6,143 nucleotides of DNA, from positions 1 through 6,143 of the forward strand of contig JAFLUS010000129.1 of NCBI GenBank assembly GCA_022508685.1, given 5' to 3'. The DNA comes from Prevotellaceae bacterium. GTDB lineage: Bacteria > Bacteroidota > Bacteroidia > Bacteroidales > Bacteroidaceae. Shown one piece after another: positions 1 to 6,143 of the stretch. Numbering within the stretch: the stretch's first letter is position 1; the number at the start of each line of letters is the position of its first letter. The notes beneath the pieces are model-generated. The model saw only the letters and a program-made list of their open reading frames with translations, was not told the origin of the DNA and made no database searches. A program made the translations under genes and the position numbers.

Positions 1-2
1 AA

Positions 3-335
3 GCCGTAAAATGGTTTCGAAAAGCTGCAGAACAAGGAGATGTTGATGCGCAAAAAGGATTGGCACAATGTTATTATTCCGGAAAAGGTATTGAACAAAA
101 TAATGCTGAAGCTATGACATGGCATCGTCAAGCTACAGAACAAGGAAATACTGATGCCTTAACCATTTTAAATTCTCAACCTCAATTCGCACCCAAAGAC
201 AATATAGTTATAAAAGATACTTTGGAACATAAAAAAGGTCCATTGCTTTTATTGGGGGAATCCATAGAAAGGAAGAGAAGGGAGATGGAAATCATCAAAG
301 AAGCAAAAGCTGCAGCCCCCAAATTTGGATTATAA
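3..335 (+). CDS. Sel1-repeat protein, C-terminal fragment (5' end outside window)
   Basis: Open from the left edge (first full codon at 3) to TAA at 333-335, giving 110 residues of a longer protein. Residues 1-36 form one complete Sel1-like repeat (AVKWFRKAAEQG, then LAQCYYSGKGI). A second copy begins with AMTWHRQATEQGNTDA and breaks off. Sel1 repeats are TPR-like alpha-alpha hairpins that normally mediate protein-protein contacts; the partner here is unknown. The last ~50 residues are not repeat-like and end in a charged, probably helical stretch (ESIERKRREMEIIKEAKAAA). The in-frame TTG at 60 lies inside the repeat and is not a credible start. Any signal peptide or other domain lies outside the window. 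The gene is AT-rich, with A/T-ending codons unlike all its neighbours, which may point to foreign origin. Family assignment is firm; function is not known. Confidence 0.85.
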   Translation, partial: AVKWFRKAAEQGDVDAQKGLAQCYYSGKGIEQNNAEAMTWHRQATEQGNTDALTILNSQPQFAPKDNIVIKDTLEHKKGPLLLLGESIERKRREMEIIKEAKAAAPKFGL

Positions 336-357
336 AAAATTATGAGACCTTATTTTG

Positions 358-383
358 CTTTCTTCTCCCAAGAAAGAAGAAAG
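358..383. terminator. Possible hairpin terminator between convergent genes
   Basis: Bases 358-366 (CTTTCTTCT) pair with 375-383 (AGAAGAAAG is the complementary arm), giving a 9-bp stem and an 8-nt loop. It sits between the Sel1 stop codon (333-335) and the thioesterase stop codon (425-427, minus strand), where a bidirectional terminator would be expected. The stem is A/T-rich and neither side is followed by a clean T-run, so it is a weak intrinsic terminator at best. The rest of the 336-424 gap shows nothing else I can name. Confidence 0.3.
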
Positions 384-424
384 TGATACAAGGAACGGAA
401 AAAACGGACAGGCTTCCGGGCTGA

Positions 425-829
425 TTAACGGAAGAACGGCGCGAAGGCAGTGTTGAGTTCGTCGCAGTCGGAGAGACGGCCGTTGATGAGGCAGACGGTG
501 TCGACTTGGGCGCGAAGACAGAGTTTGTGGTCGGAAGCGCGGAAGATGTCCTGCATGAAGACGTACTTGACGCCGTCTTTCTTGAGCCACAGACAGGAGT
601 CGAATTCATCGCCGCTGCGCAAGGGGACTTTGAACTGCATGGCGATGCGGGCGACGACGCAGTCGATGCCGCGGGCATGGAGGTCGGCGAAACTGATGCC
701 GTGGGCAAGCAGGAATTCGTGGCGGGTGTGCTCGGTGTAGTGCTGATAGTTGGCGTTGTTGACGATGCCTTGCAAGTCGCATTCGTAGTCGCGCACCTTG
801 AGGCGGAGCGTGTAGACGTATTTATCCAT
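425..829 (-). CDS. Acyl-CoA thioesterase, 4HBT/YbgC-like hotdog fold
   Basis: A 134-residue protein, the usual length for a single-domain hotdog thioesterase of the 4-hydroxybenzoyl-CoA thioesterase/YbgC group. These cytosolic enzymes hydrolyse acyl-CoA or acyl-ACP thioesters. The diagnostic N-terminal motif is clear: RDYECDLQGIVNNANYQHY (residues 13-31), with D18 in the position of the family's catalytic aspartate, followed by E33-H34 on the long hotdog helix. The substrate cannot be read from the sequence. I chose the ATG at 827-829 because the family alignment begins at MDKYVYTLRLKV. The reading frame stays open upstream to an ATG at 887-889, but that would add 20 residues foreign to the family and would start upstream of the likely promoter box at 850-857. 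The gene is divergent from the glycosyltransferase operon and convergent with the Sel1 gene, so it appears monocistronic. Confidence 0.88.
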   Translation of the reverse strand: MDKYVYTLRLKVRDYECDLQGIVNNANYQHYTEHTRHEFLLAHGISFADLHARGIDCVVARIAMQFKVPLRSGDEFDSCLWLKKDGVKYVFMQDIFRASDHKLCLRAQVDTVCLINGRLSDCDELNTAFAPFFR

Positions 830-849
830 GATTGGGCGGTATTTTGGGG

Positions 850-857
850 CAAAGTTA
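850..857 (-). promoter_or_regulatory. Bacteroidetes-type -7 box for the thioesterase gene
   Basis: Read on the minus strand, 857-850 is TAACTTTG, a full match to the TAnnTTTG -7 element used by the Bacteroidetes primary sigma factor. Upstream, GTTG occurs at 877-874 and at 874-871. These are partial matches to the -33 TTTG element and sit somewhat closer than usual. Transcription would begin around 840-845, giving a leader of only ~10-15 nt before the ATG at 829 and favouring that start codon. The box is a visible match; promoter activity is inferred. Confidence 0.5.
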
Positions 858-858
858 G

Positions 859-914
859 TAAAAAGTGTGTCAACAACGGGGCTGAACATCTTAAAAAGTG
901 TTGAAAAAGGGGCT
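859..914. repeat. Imperfect two-copy direct repeat in the divergent promoter region
   Basis: TAAAAAGTGT occurs at 859-868 and again at 892-901, exactly 33 nt apart. Each copy is followed a few bases later by GGGGCT (878-883 and 909-914). The units are therefore 25 and 23 nt, sharing both ends and differing in the middle. A 33-nt period is close to three turns of B-DNA, which would place both copies on the same face. The array lies between the two -7 boxes, so it could be an operator pair controlling one or both directions. A chance or decayed duplication is also possible. Confidence 0.45.
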
Positions 915-931
915 ATATGTGCTTTTTTTCG

Positions 932-939
932 TATCTTTG
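932..939 (+). promoter_or_regulatory. Bacteroidetes-type -7 box for the GT117 operon
   Basis: TATCTTTG at 932-939 matches TAnnTTTG exactly. It is preceded by a T-run (923-929) and lies 35 nt before the ATG at 975. No good TTTG -33 element sits at the expected distance; the nearest TTG (901-903) is 28 nt upstream of the box, which is too far. Transcription would begin near 945-948, leaving a leader of ~27-30 nt that is A-rich and has no Shine-Dalgarno sequence, as is common in Bacteroidetes. This is the only promoter-like site I see for the three rightward genes. Confidence 0.55.
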
Positions 940-974
940 CGAGTTAGAACGAACATTAACTCAATAGAATAGAT

Positions 975-3900
975 ATGAAAACGTACAAATGGGTGAACAA
1001 CGTGACGGGCTGGCTGATTTTTGCCATTGCCGCGTTCACGTATTGTTCGACGATTGAGCCGACAGCCAGTTTCTGGGACTGTCCGGAGTTTATTTCTACC
1101 GCAGTGAAGCAAGAAGTGGGACACCCGCCGGGTGCACCGTTCTTCATGCTGTTCGGCAAGTTGTTCTCGGTGTTTGCCGGCGACGCCACGCAGTATGCGA
1201 AGATGATTAACATCATGTCGGCACTGCTGTCGGCGGGCTGTATCCTGCTGCTGTTCTGGAGCATCACCCACTTGGCACGCAAACTGATGGTGCGCGACGA
1301 CGAGACGGAAATCGGCGGCGGCAAACTCACTGCCATCATGGCGAGCGGAGTGTGCGGTGCGCTCATCTATACTTGGAGCGACACCTTCTGGTTCTCTGCC
1401 GTCGAGGGCGAAGTCTATGCGTTCTCGAGTTTCTTCACGGCACTGGTGTTCTGGCTCATTCTCAAGTGGGAGGACAATGCCGACCGCCCGCACAGCGACC
1501 GCTGGCTCGTGCTGATTGCCTATCTCGTGGGCTTGAGCATCGGCGTGCACCTGCTCAACCTCCTGTGCATTCCCGCCATCGTGCTCGTCTATTACTATAA
1601 GAAGAGCAAGGAACCGACGCTGAAGGGTTCGCTTGCCGTACTGGGCGTGTCGGTGGTCATCGTCGCAGCCGTGCTCTACGGCATCGTTCCGGGCATCGTG
1701 AAGATAGGCGGATGGTTCGAACTGCTGTTCGTCAACGTGTTCGGAATGCCGTTCAACAGCGGTCTGTACGTCTACCTCGTGCTGCTCGTCGGCACGCTCG
1801 TGGCATCGCTCGTGATGACGCAGCGTGCGAAGAACAAGCCGGCAATGATTGGGCTCTTCATCGCGAGCACCATCCTGTTGGGCATTCCGTTCTACGGACA
1901 CGGATGGGGCAGCGTCATCATCGGCGTCATCGTCGTTGCAGCCCTCGTGCTCCTGCTGCTCAACAGCAAGAAGGTGACGGCACGGCTGCTCAACACGACA
2001 CTGCTCTGCATGACGCTCATGGCCATCGGCTACGCCAGTTATGCCGTCATCGTCATCCGTTCGACAGCCAATCCGCCGATGGACCAGAACTCGCCCGAGG
2101 ACGTGTTCTCGCTCGGCATATACCTCGGCCGTGAGCAGTATGGCGACCGCCCGCTGTTCTGGGGACCGACCTACGCCTCGCAACCGGAAATCGTGGAGGA
2201 CGGCGAAGGAAACCTCGTCTACAACATGGAGGACGGCGACCCCATCTATCAGCGTCATGAGAAAATCAATCCCGACGAACCCGACCGCTACGAAATCGTA
2301 GGCTACAAGAAGGAATATGTCTACCCGAGCAACCAATGCATGCTCTTCCCGCGCATCTACTACAGCATGCCGCCCTATCCCGAACTCTACAAGCAATGGA
2401 TAGGCGACCCCAACACGCACTCCGTGCAGGTCAAGATACCGGGACACTACGACGAATTTGTCGACATCCCCTCGCAAGCCGACAACATGCGCTACTTCTT
2501 CAGTTACCAAATCGGTTTCATGTACTTCCGCTACTTCATGTGGAACTTCGCCGGACGGCAGAACGACATCCAGTCGCAAGGCGAGGCTGAACACGGCAAC
2601 TGGATTACGGGCTTCAGCGCGTTCGACAACTGGATGCTGGGCGACCAGAGCCTGCTGCCCTCCGAACTGCAGAACAACAAGGGACACAACGTGTTCTACT
2701 GCATGCCGCTGCTGCTCGGTCTGCTCGGACTCTTCTGGCAAGCCTACCGCGGCAAGCGCGGCATCCAGCAATTCTGGGTAGTGTTCTTCCTCTTCTTCAT
2801 GACGGGACTGGCGATTGTCGTCTACCTCAACCAACTGCCACGACAGCCGCGCGAACGCGACTACGCCTATGCCGGCTCGTTCTACGCCTATGCCATCTGG
2901 TGCGGACTCGGCATCGCTGCCATCTACCAATGGCTGAAGACCATGCTGCAGAACCGCCTTGCCAAGCGCACGGCCTCCATCCTCGCTGCCACCATTGCCG
3001 TCATCCCTGCCCTCGCCGTTCCACTCCAGATGGTGAGCCAGACATGGGACGACCACGACCGCAGCGACCGCTACTTCTGCCGCGACTTCGGACTCAACTA
3101 TCTGGAAACCATACCCCACGACGGCGTGATTTACACCAACGGCGACAACGACACCTTCCCGCTGTGGTACAACGAAGACGTCGAAGGCAACCGCACGGAC
3201 GTCCGCGTCTGCAACCTCTCGTACCTGAACACCGACTGGTACATCGACCAGATGCTTCGTCCGGCATTCGAAGGCGAAGGCGCCTCGTCGCCACTGCCCA
3301 TCAGTTGGAAACGCTACGAATACGTTGAAGGACAACACACCGACACGTACGTCAATCCGCCCGTCAACAACTGGTACGACGAGTACAGCGCACCGCGAAC
3401 GAAAGAATACGTACAGGCGTTCTACGAACTCTACCCCGAAGAAGCAAAGGCCATCTGGGGCGAAGAACCCTTCGAACTCAACAACGCCATCGACAAGTTC
3501 GTGCTCAACCACGGCACAGCCGATAAAATCAGCCAACTGCCCGAAGACCTGCGCGACATGGCAGAGCGCGTGCCCCAAGGCTGTCTGCCCTCCGACACGC
3601 TCTATCTCAACGTCGACAAGGAAGCCGTGCGGAAGTCGGGCATGCAGATACCCAACGACTCCATTCCCGACCGCATGTACATCAGCCTCGCCGGCAAGTC
3701 GCGCGTGTACAAGAACTTCATCATGATGCTCGACATGATAGGTCAAAGCAACTTCTCGCGCCCCCTCTACATGTCCACCACGGTAGGCGCCGAAAACTAC
3801 GGCGAACTCTACAAGCACTTCATACAGGAAGGCATGGCATGGCGCATCACGCCCTTCACGTATGAGCAGAACCGCGTGCAGACGACCGTCGTCGACACCG

Positions 3901-4463
3901 ACAAGATGTACGACAACATGATGAACAAGTTCCGCTACGGCAACCTCTCGCAACCCGGACTCTACATCGACGAAACCTCCATGCGCATGTGCTACACCCA
4001 CCGCAAATGGTTCGCCCTGCTCGCCGAAGCCCTCGTCAAGGAAGGCAAGATGCAGAAAGCCATCGAAGTGCTCGACCGCTGCGAAAAGGAAATCCCGTCG
4101 TACAACGTGCCCCACTGCTTCGAAAGCGGCTCTTTCTTCCTTGCAGAATACTACATCGAAGGAGGCAAGTACCAGAAAGCCGTCGCCATCCTCGAAGACC
4201 TCGAGAAGCGTTCCGCAGAATACGCCACATGGTACAACCAGTTGAGCGACAACCGATTTGCAGCCGTCTTGTTCGACAACACCCAGCACATCAAAATCCT
4301 CGCCAGCATTGCGCAAATGTACGACGACATGAGCAAAGCCGACAAGAAGCACGGCAAGGAAATGGAAAAACGACTCAAGCGCGTCAACGACACCCTCACG
4401 CCGCTCTACCAAACCTTCGCCAACCGATGCAACGCCCTCGGACTGGACCCACTCGGCTACTGA
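975..4463 (+). CDS. GT117/DUF2723 (TMEM260-like) polytopic membrane glycosyltransferase
   Basis: A 1162-residue GT-C type membrane protein of the DUF2723 family, now grouped in GT117 with human TMEM260, a protein O-mannosyltransferase. The bacterial role is inferred to be sugar transfer from a lipid-linked donor on the outer face of the inner membrane; the acceptor is unknown. Hydrophobic segments run from residue 12 to ~362 (e.g. 12-27, 80-100, 118-140, 178-207, 218-242, 264-281, 290-307, 312-330, 341-362). A hydrophilic, presumably periplasmic block covers 363-573, and four further segments lie at 575-591, 599-618, 630-653 and 667-687. The first loop contains SFWDCPEF (D35, E38), resembling the acidic catalytic motif of GT-C enzymes, then GHPPGAP (49-55). 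Other conspicuous motifs are NPPMDQNSPED (366-376), REQYGDRP (386-393), RQPRERDYAY (623-632) and NGDNDTFPLWY (722-732). The C-terminus has two TPR-like hairpins (~1010-1041 and ~1048-1080). An in-frame TAA at 957-959 makes ATG 975 the first start. It is the first gene of the operon and looks intact. Confidence 0.88.
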   Translation: MKTYKWVNNVTGWLIFAIAAFTYCSTIEPTASFWDCPEFISTAVKQEVGHPPGAPFFMLFGKLFSVFAGDATQYAKMINIMSALLSAGCILLLFWSITHLARKLMVRDDETEIGGGKLTAIMASGVCGALIYTWSDTFWFSAVEGEVYAFSSFFTALVFWLILKWEDNADRPHSDRWLVLIAYLVGLSIGVHLLNLLCIPAIVLVYYYKKSKEPTLKGSLAVLGVSVVIVAAVLYGIVPGIVKIGGWFELLFVNVFGMPFNSGLYVYLVLLVGTLVASLVMTQRAKNKPAMIGLFIASTILLGIPFYGHGWGSVIIGVIVVAALVLLLLNSKKVTARLLNTTLLCMTLMAIGYASYAVIVIRSTANPPMDQNSPEDVFSLGIYLGREQYGDRPLFWGPTYASQPEIVEDGEGNLVYNMEDGDPIYQRHEKINPDEPDRYEIVGYKKEYVYPSNQCMLFPRIYYSMPPYPELYKQWIGDPNTHSVQVKIPGHYDEFVDIPSQADNMRYFFSYQIGFMYFRYFMWNFAGRQNDIQSQGEAEHGNWITGFSAFDNWMLGDQSLLPSELQNNKGHNVFYCMPLLLGLLGLFWQAYRGKRGIQQFWVVFFLFFMTGLAIVVYLNQLPRQPRERDYAYAGSFYAYAIWCGLGIAAIYQWLKTMLQNRLAKRTASILAATIAVIPALAVPLQMVSQTWDDHDRSDRYFCRDFGLNYLETIPHDGVIYTNGDNDTFPLWYNEDVEGNRTDVRVCNLSYLNTDWYIDQMLRPAFEGEGASSPLPISWKRYEYVEGQHTDTYVNPPVNNWYDEYSAPRTKEYVQAFYELYPEEAKAIWGEEPFELNNAIDKFVLNHGTADKISQLPEDLRDMAERVPQGCLPSDTLYLNVDKEAVRKSGMQIPNDSIPDRMYISLAGKSRVYKNFIMMLDMIGQSNFSRPLYMSTTVGAENYGELYKHFIQEGMAWRITPFTYEQNRVQTTVVDTDKMYDNMMNKFRYGNLSQPGLYIDETSMRMCYTHRKWFALLAEALVKEGKMQKAIEVLDRCEKEIPSYNVPHCFESGSFFLAEYYIEGGKYQKAVAILEDLEKRSAEYATWYNQLSDNRFAAVLFDNTQHIKILASIAQMYDDMSKADKKHGKEMEKRLKRVNDTLTPLYQTFANRCNALGLDPLGY

Positions 4464-4464
4464 T

Positions 4465-5106
4465 ATGCTGATAGAACAACCCGGCAAATGGCTCCGTTGG
4501 CTCTATCCGAGCGCCATCTGGAGGATGGACCCGAAAGAAAAGGCAGTCTACATCACCTTTGACGACGGGCCCATCCCCCAAGCCACGCCATGGATACTCG
4601 ACACGCTCGACCGCTACGGCGTGAAAGCCACCTTCTTCATGGTCGGCGACAACGTCGCAAAATACCCCGAACTCTATGCCGACGTCGTCCGTCGCGGACA
4701 CCGCGTCGGAAACCACACCCACAACCACATCAAGTTCGCCCGCACCACGTCGCGCCAATACCTCGCCAATGTCGCAAAAGCCGACCAACTCATCCACTCC
4801 CAACTCTTCCGACCCCCACACGGCTGGATGACCAACCCCCAATACATCCGGCTGCGCCACCGCTACACCATCATCATGTGGGACGTCGTCACCCGCGACT
4901 ACTCCAAATGGATGACAGCCGACGACATCTACCACAACGTGCAGACCTACACACGCAACGGCTCCATCATCACCTTCCACGACTCACTCAAGAGCATCGA
5001 CAAACTCCGCACAGCCCTCCCGCGCAGCATCGAGTGGCTGCAGCAGCAAGGCTACACCTTCAAAATCTTCGACGAAAACCAGCCGTGGAGCCGACACCTC
5101 AAATAA
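4465..5106 (+). CDS. Polysaccharide deacetylase family protein (NodB/CE4 domain)
   Basis: A 213-residue protein made almost entirely of one NodB homology domain. CE4 enzymes are metal-dependent and remove N- or O-acetyl groups from chitin-like, peptidoglycan or exopolysaccharide sugars. All main motifs are visible: TFDDGP at 31-36 (D33 catalytic base, D34 metal ligand), HTHNH at 84-88 (H84 and H88 metal ligands), RPPHG at 116-120, WD at 139-140, and FHDS at 171-174 (H172 catalytic acid). Motif 3 has His where many CE4 enzymes have Tyr (RxPY/FG). The N-terminus (MLIEQPGKWLRWLYP) has no clear signal peptide or membrane anchor, so either the enzyme acts in the cytoplasm or it leaves by an unseen route. 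ATG 4465 begins one base after the upstream TGA, implying co-transcription and translational coupling with the GT117 gene. The natural substrate is unknown. Confidence 0.88.
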   Translation: MLIEQPGKWLRWLYPSAIWRMDPKEKAVYITFDDGPIPQATPWILDTLDRYGVKATFFMVGDNVAKYPELYADVVRRGHRVGNHTHNHIKFARTTSRQYLANVAKADQLIHSQLFRPPHGWMTNPQYIRLRHRYTIIMWDVVTRDYSKWMTADDIYHNVQTYTRNGSIITFHDSLKSIDKLRTALPRSIEWLQQQGYTFKIFDENQPWSRHLK

Positions 5107-6140
5107 CCCCGAACGGCGTCATCGACGCACGACGCCTCAAGGCACTCGCCGCCCACCTCGGCTTCACCGCCTGCGGCATCGCACCCGCCACCCCCGTCGA
5201 CGACACCACCGCCGACACCCTCCGCCACTGGATAGCCGAAGGCCACAACGGCACCATGCACTACATGGCAAACCACACCCAACTCCGACTCGACCCCACC
5301 CAACTCCTCCCCGCAGCACGCAGCATCATCGCCGTTGCCCTCAACTACTATCCGCAACAGCAACTCACACCCACCCAATACCAATTCGCCTACTACGCCT
5401 ACGGCACCGACTACCACGACGCCGTCAAAAACCGACTGCGCACACTCGCCGCACACCTCCACCCCGACTTCACACCCAACACCTCTACACCCAACGCCCA
5501 CACACCCGCCACACCCACCACCAACACCGACACCACCACCAACAACACACCCACCTCCGCCACCGGCACACCCCCCTACCTCATCTGCTGCGACACCAAA
5601 CCCCTCCTCGAACGCCACTGGGCATGGCGAGCCGGACTCGGCTGGACAGGCAAGAACACCAACCTCATCATCCCCAACGCCGGCAGTTACTTCTTCCTCG
5701 GCGAAATCATCACCACCCTCCCCGCCGACCACTACGACACACCCCTCCCATCCCGCTGCGGCACCTGCGACCACTGCCTCCGCGCCTGCCCCACCGGCGC
5801 CCTCTGCCGTCCCCACCACCTCGACGCACGTCGCTGCCTCTCCTACCTCACCATCGAACACCGCGGCGACATCCCCCCACACCTGCACACCGCCCTCGGC
5901 ACCACCATCTACGGCTGCGACCGCTGCCAGCAAGCCTGTCCCCACAACCGCAGCGCCCGTCCCACCACCATCCCCGAATTCGCCCCGTCCCCCCAGTTCC
6001 TCGCCATGCAACCCGCCGACTGGCAGCACCTCACCCCCGACACCTACCGCCAACTCTTCCGCCATTCCGCCGTCAAACGTGCCAAATACGACGGCCTCAT
6101 GCGCAACATCGCCTGCGCCACTCCACCCTCCGCCACATAG
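5085..6140 (+). CDS. queG: Epoxyqueuosine reductase QueG
   Basis: Cobalamin- and Fe-S-dependent enzyme that reduces epoxyqueuosine to queuosine at position 34 of tRNAs with GUN anticodons (Asp, Asn, His, Tyr), the last step of queuosine synthesis in the cytoplasm. The 351-residue product shows LGFTACGIAPA (25-35), YAYGTDYHDAVKNRL (104-118), the DxxPLLE segment with D170 as candidate general acid, and AGLGWTGKN (183-191). Eight cluster cysteines are present: C225, C228, C231 and C235 (CxxCxxCxxxCP), then C251, C278, C281 and C285. It ends after AVKRAKYDGLMRNIA without the HEAT-like C-terminal extension of longer QueG proteins. No ATG is available near the family N-terminus. GTG 5085 fits best and overlaps the deacetylase by 22 nt; a non-canonical start (ATA 5103 or ATC 5121) is less likely. 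Residues ~127-164 are an unusual Thr/Pro/Asn-rich insert. Identity is firm, the start less so. Confidence 0.92.
   Translation: MEPTPQITPNGVIDARRLKALAAHLGFTACGIAPATPVDDTTADTLRHWIAEGHNGTMHYMANHTQLRLDPTQLLPAARSIIAVALNYYPQQQLTPTQYQFAYYAYGTDYHDAVKNRLRTLAAHLHPDFTPNTSTPNAHTPATPTTNTDTTTNNTPTSATGTPPYLICCDTKPLLERHWAWRAGLGWTGKNTNLIIPNAGSYFFLGEIITTLPADHYDTPLPSRCGTCDHCLRACPTGALCRPHHLDARRCLSYLTIEHRGDIPPHLHTALGTTIYGCDRCQQACPHNRSARPTTIPEFAPSPQFLAMQPADWQHLTPDTYRQLFRHSAVKRAKYDGLMRNIACATPPSAT
5463..5576 (+). repeat. A/C-rich low-complexity segment inside queG
   Basis: This stretch encodes residues ~127-164, dominated by Thr, Pro, Asn and Ala with no aromatic residue after F129. Of the 120 bases at 5461-5580, 107 are A or C, with only 7 G and 6 T. 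Short degenerate CAC/ACC and CAA runs recur, as expected from replication slippage, but there is no exact long tandem unit. It sits between the conserved helix ending LAAHLHPDF and the conserved PYLICCDTKPLLER, a point where QueG proteins normally have a short loop, so it is probably an expanded surface loop. The reading frame is preserved throughout. Confidence 0.7.
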
Positions 6141-6143
6141 CCG

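Noticed and set aside
830..889. Longer thioesterase start at ATG 889
   Set aside because: The extra 20 residues do not resemble the family N-terminus, and the TAACTTTG box at 857-850 would lie downstream of that start codon.
506..904. Plus-strand open frame opposite the thioesterase
   Set aside because: It is antisense to a gene with a clear hotdog thioesterase motif and lacks recognisable domains; it is a by-product of codon bias.
891..4487. A 1198-codon open frame on the minus strand opposite the GT117 gene
   Set aside because: The product has no coherent domain or membrane pattern. It is explained by the codon bias of the plus-strand gene, which rarely uses codons whose complement reads as a stop in that phase. 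The plus-strand frame shows clear family motifs.
4590..5084. In-frame upstream extension of queG through the deacetylase gene, as if a fusion protein
   Set aside because: The extension is an Arg/His/Pro-rich out-of-frame reading of the deacetylase, which itself has all NodB motifs in its own frame. Only the part from 5085 onward resembles QueG.
5461..5580. CRISPR array or tandem-repeat locus suggested by the repetitive A/C sequence
   Set aside because: There is no constant repeat with unique spacers. The stretch is degenerate, keeps the queG frame, and is flanked on both sides by conserved QueG sequence.
5052..6065. A 337-codon minus-strand open frame opposite queG
   Set aside because: Its Gly/Val-rich, low-complexity product is what C-rich queG codons give when read in reverse.

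Overview
The window looks like a Bacteroidales chromosome, probably Prevotella-like. This is inferred from three things. The large membrane protein and small deacetylase have the form I know from Bacteroidetes, the promoters carry Bacteroidetes-type TAnnTTTG -7 boxes, and the start codons lack clear Shine-Dalgarno sequences. Most of the window is GC-rich. Only the first ~335 bases are AT-rich. I found no tRNA, rRNA, CRISPR array, insertion sequence or phage gene.

Layout. Bases 3-335 (+) hold the C-terminal end of a Sel1-repeat protein cut by the window edge. Bases 336-424 are a short convergent gap with one hairpin. Bases 425-829 (-) encode a hotdog-fold acyl-CoA thioesterase. Bases 830-974 are a divergent promoter region with a -7 box on each strand and an imperfect two-copy direct repeat between them. 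Three genes then run rightward: 975-4463, a GT117/DUF2723 (TMEM260-like) membrane glycosyltransferase; 4465-5106, a NodB-type polysaccharide deacetylase; and 5085-6140, epoxyqueuosine reductase QueG.

The three rightward genes are packed as an operon, with a 1-nt gap and then a likely 22-nt overlap with a GTG start. The first two suggest envelope glycan or glycoprotein work. QueG performs the last step of queuosine synthesis on tRNA, so the grouping mixes two pathways. All the main catalytic motifs are intact.

The window is largely ordinary core-genome content, and I do not see a clear undescribed system. The points worth a second look are a Thr/Pro/Asn-rich insert in QueG encoded by almost pure A/C DNA, a shift from G-ending to C-ending codons along the operon, the direct repeat between the divergent promoters, and the composition break after the Sel1 gene.
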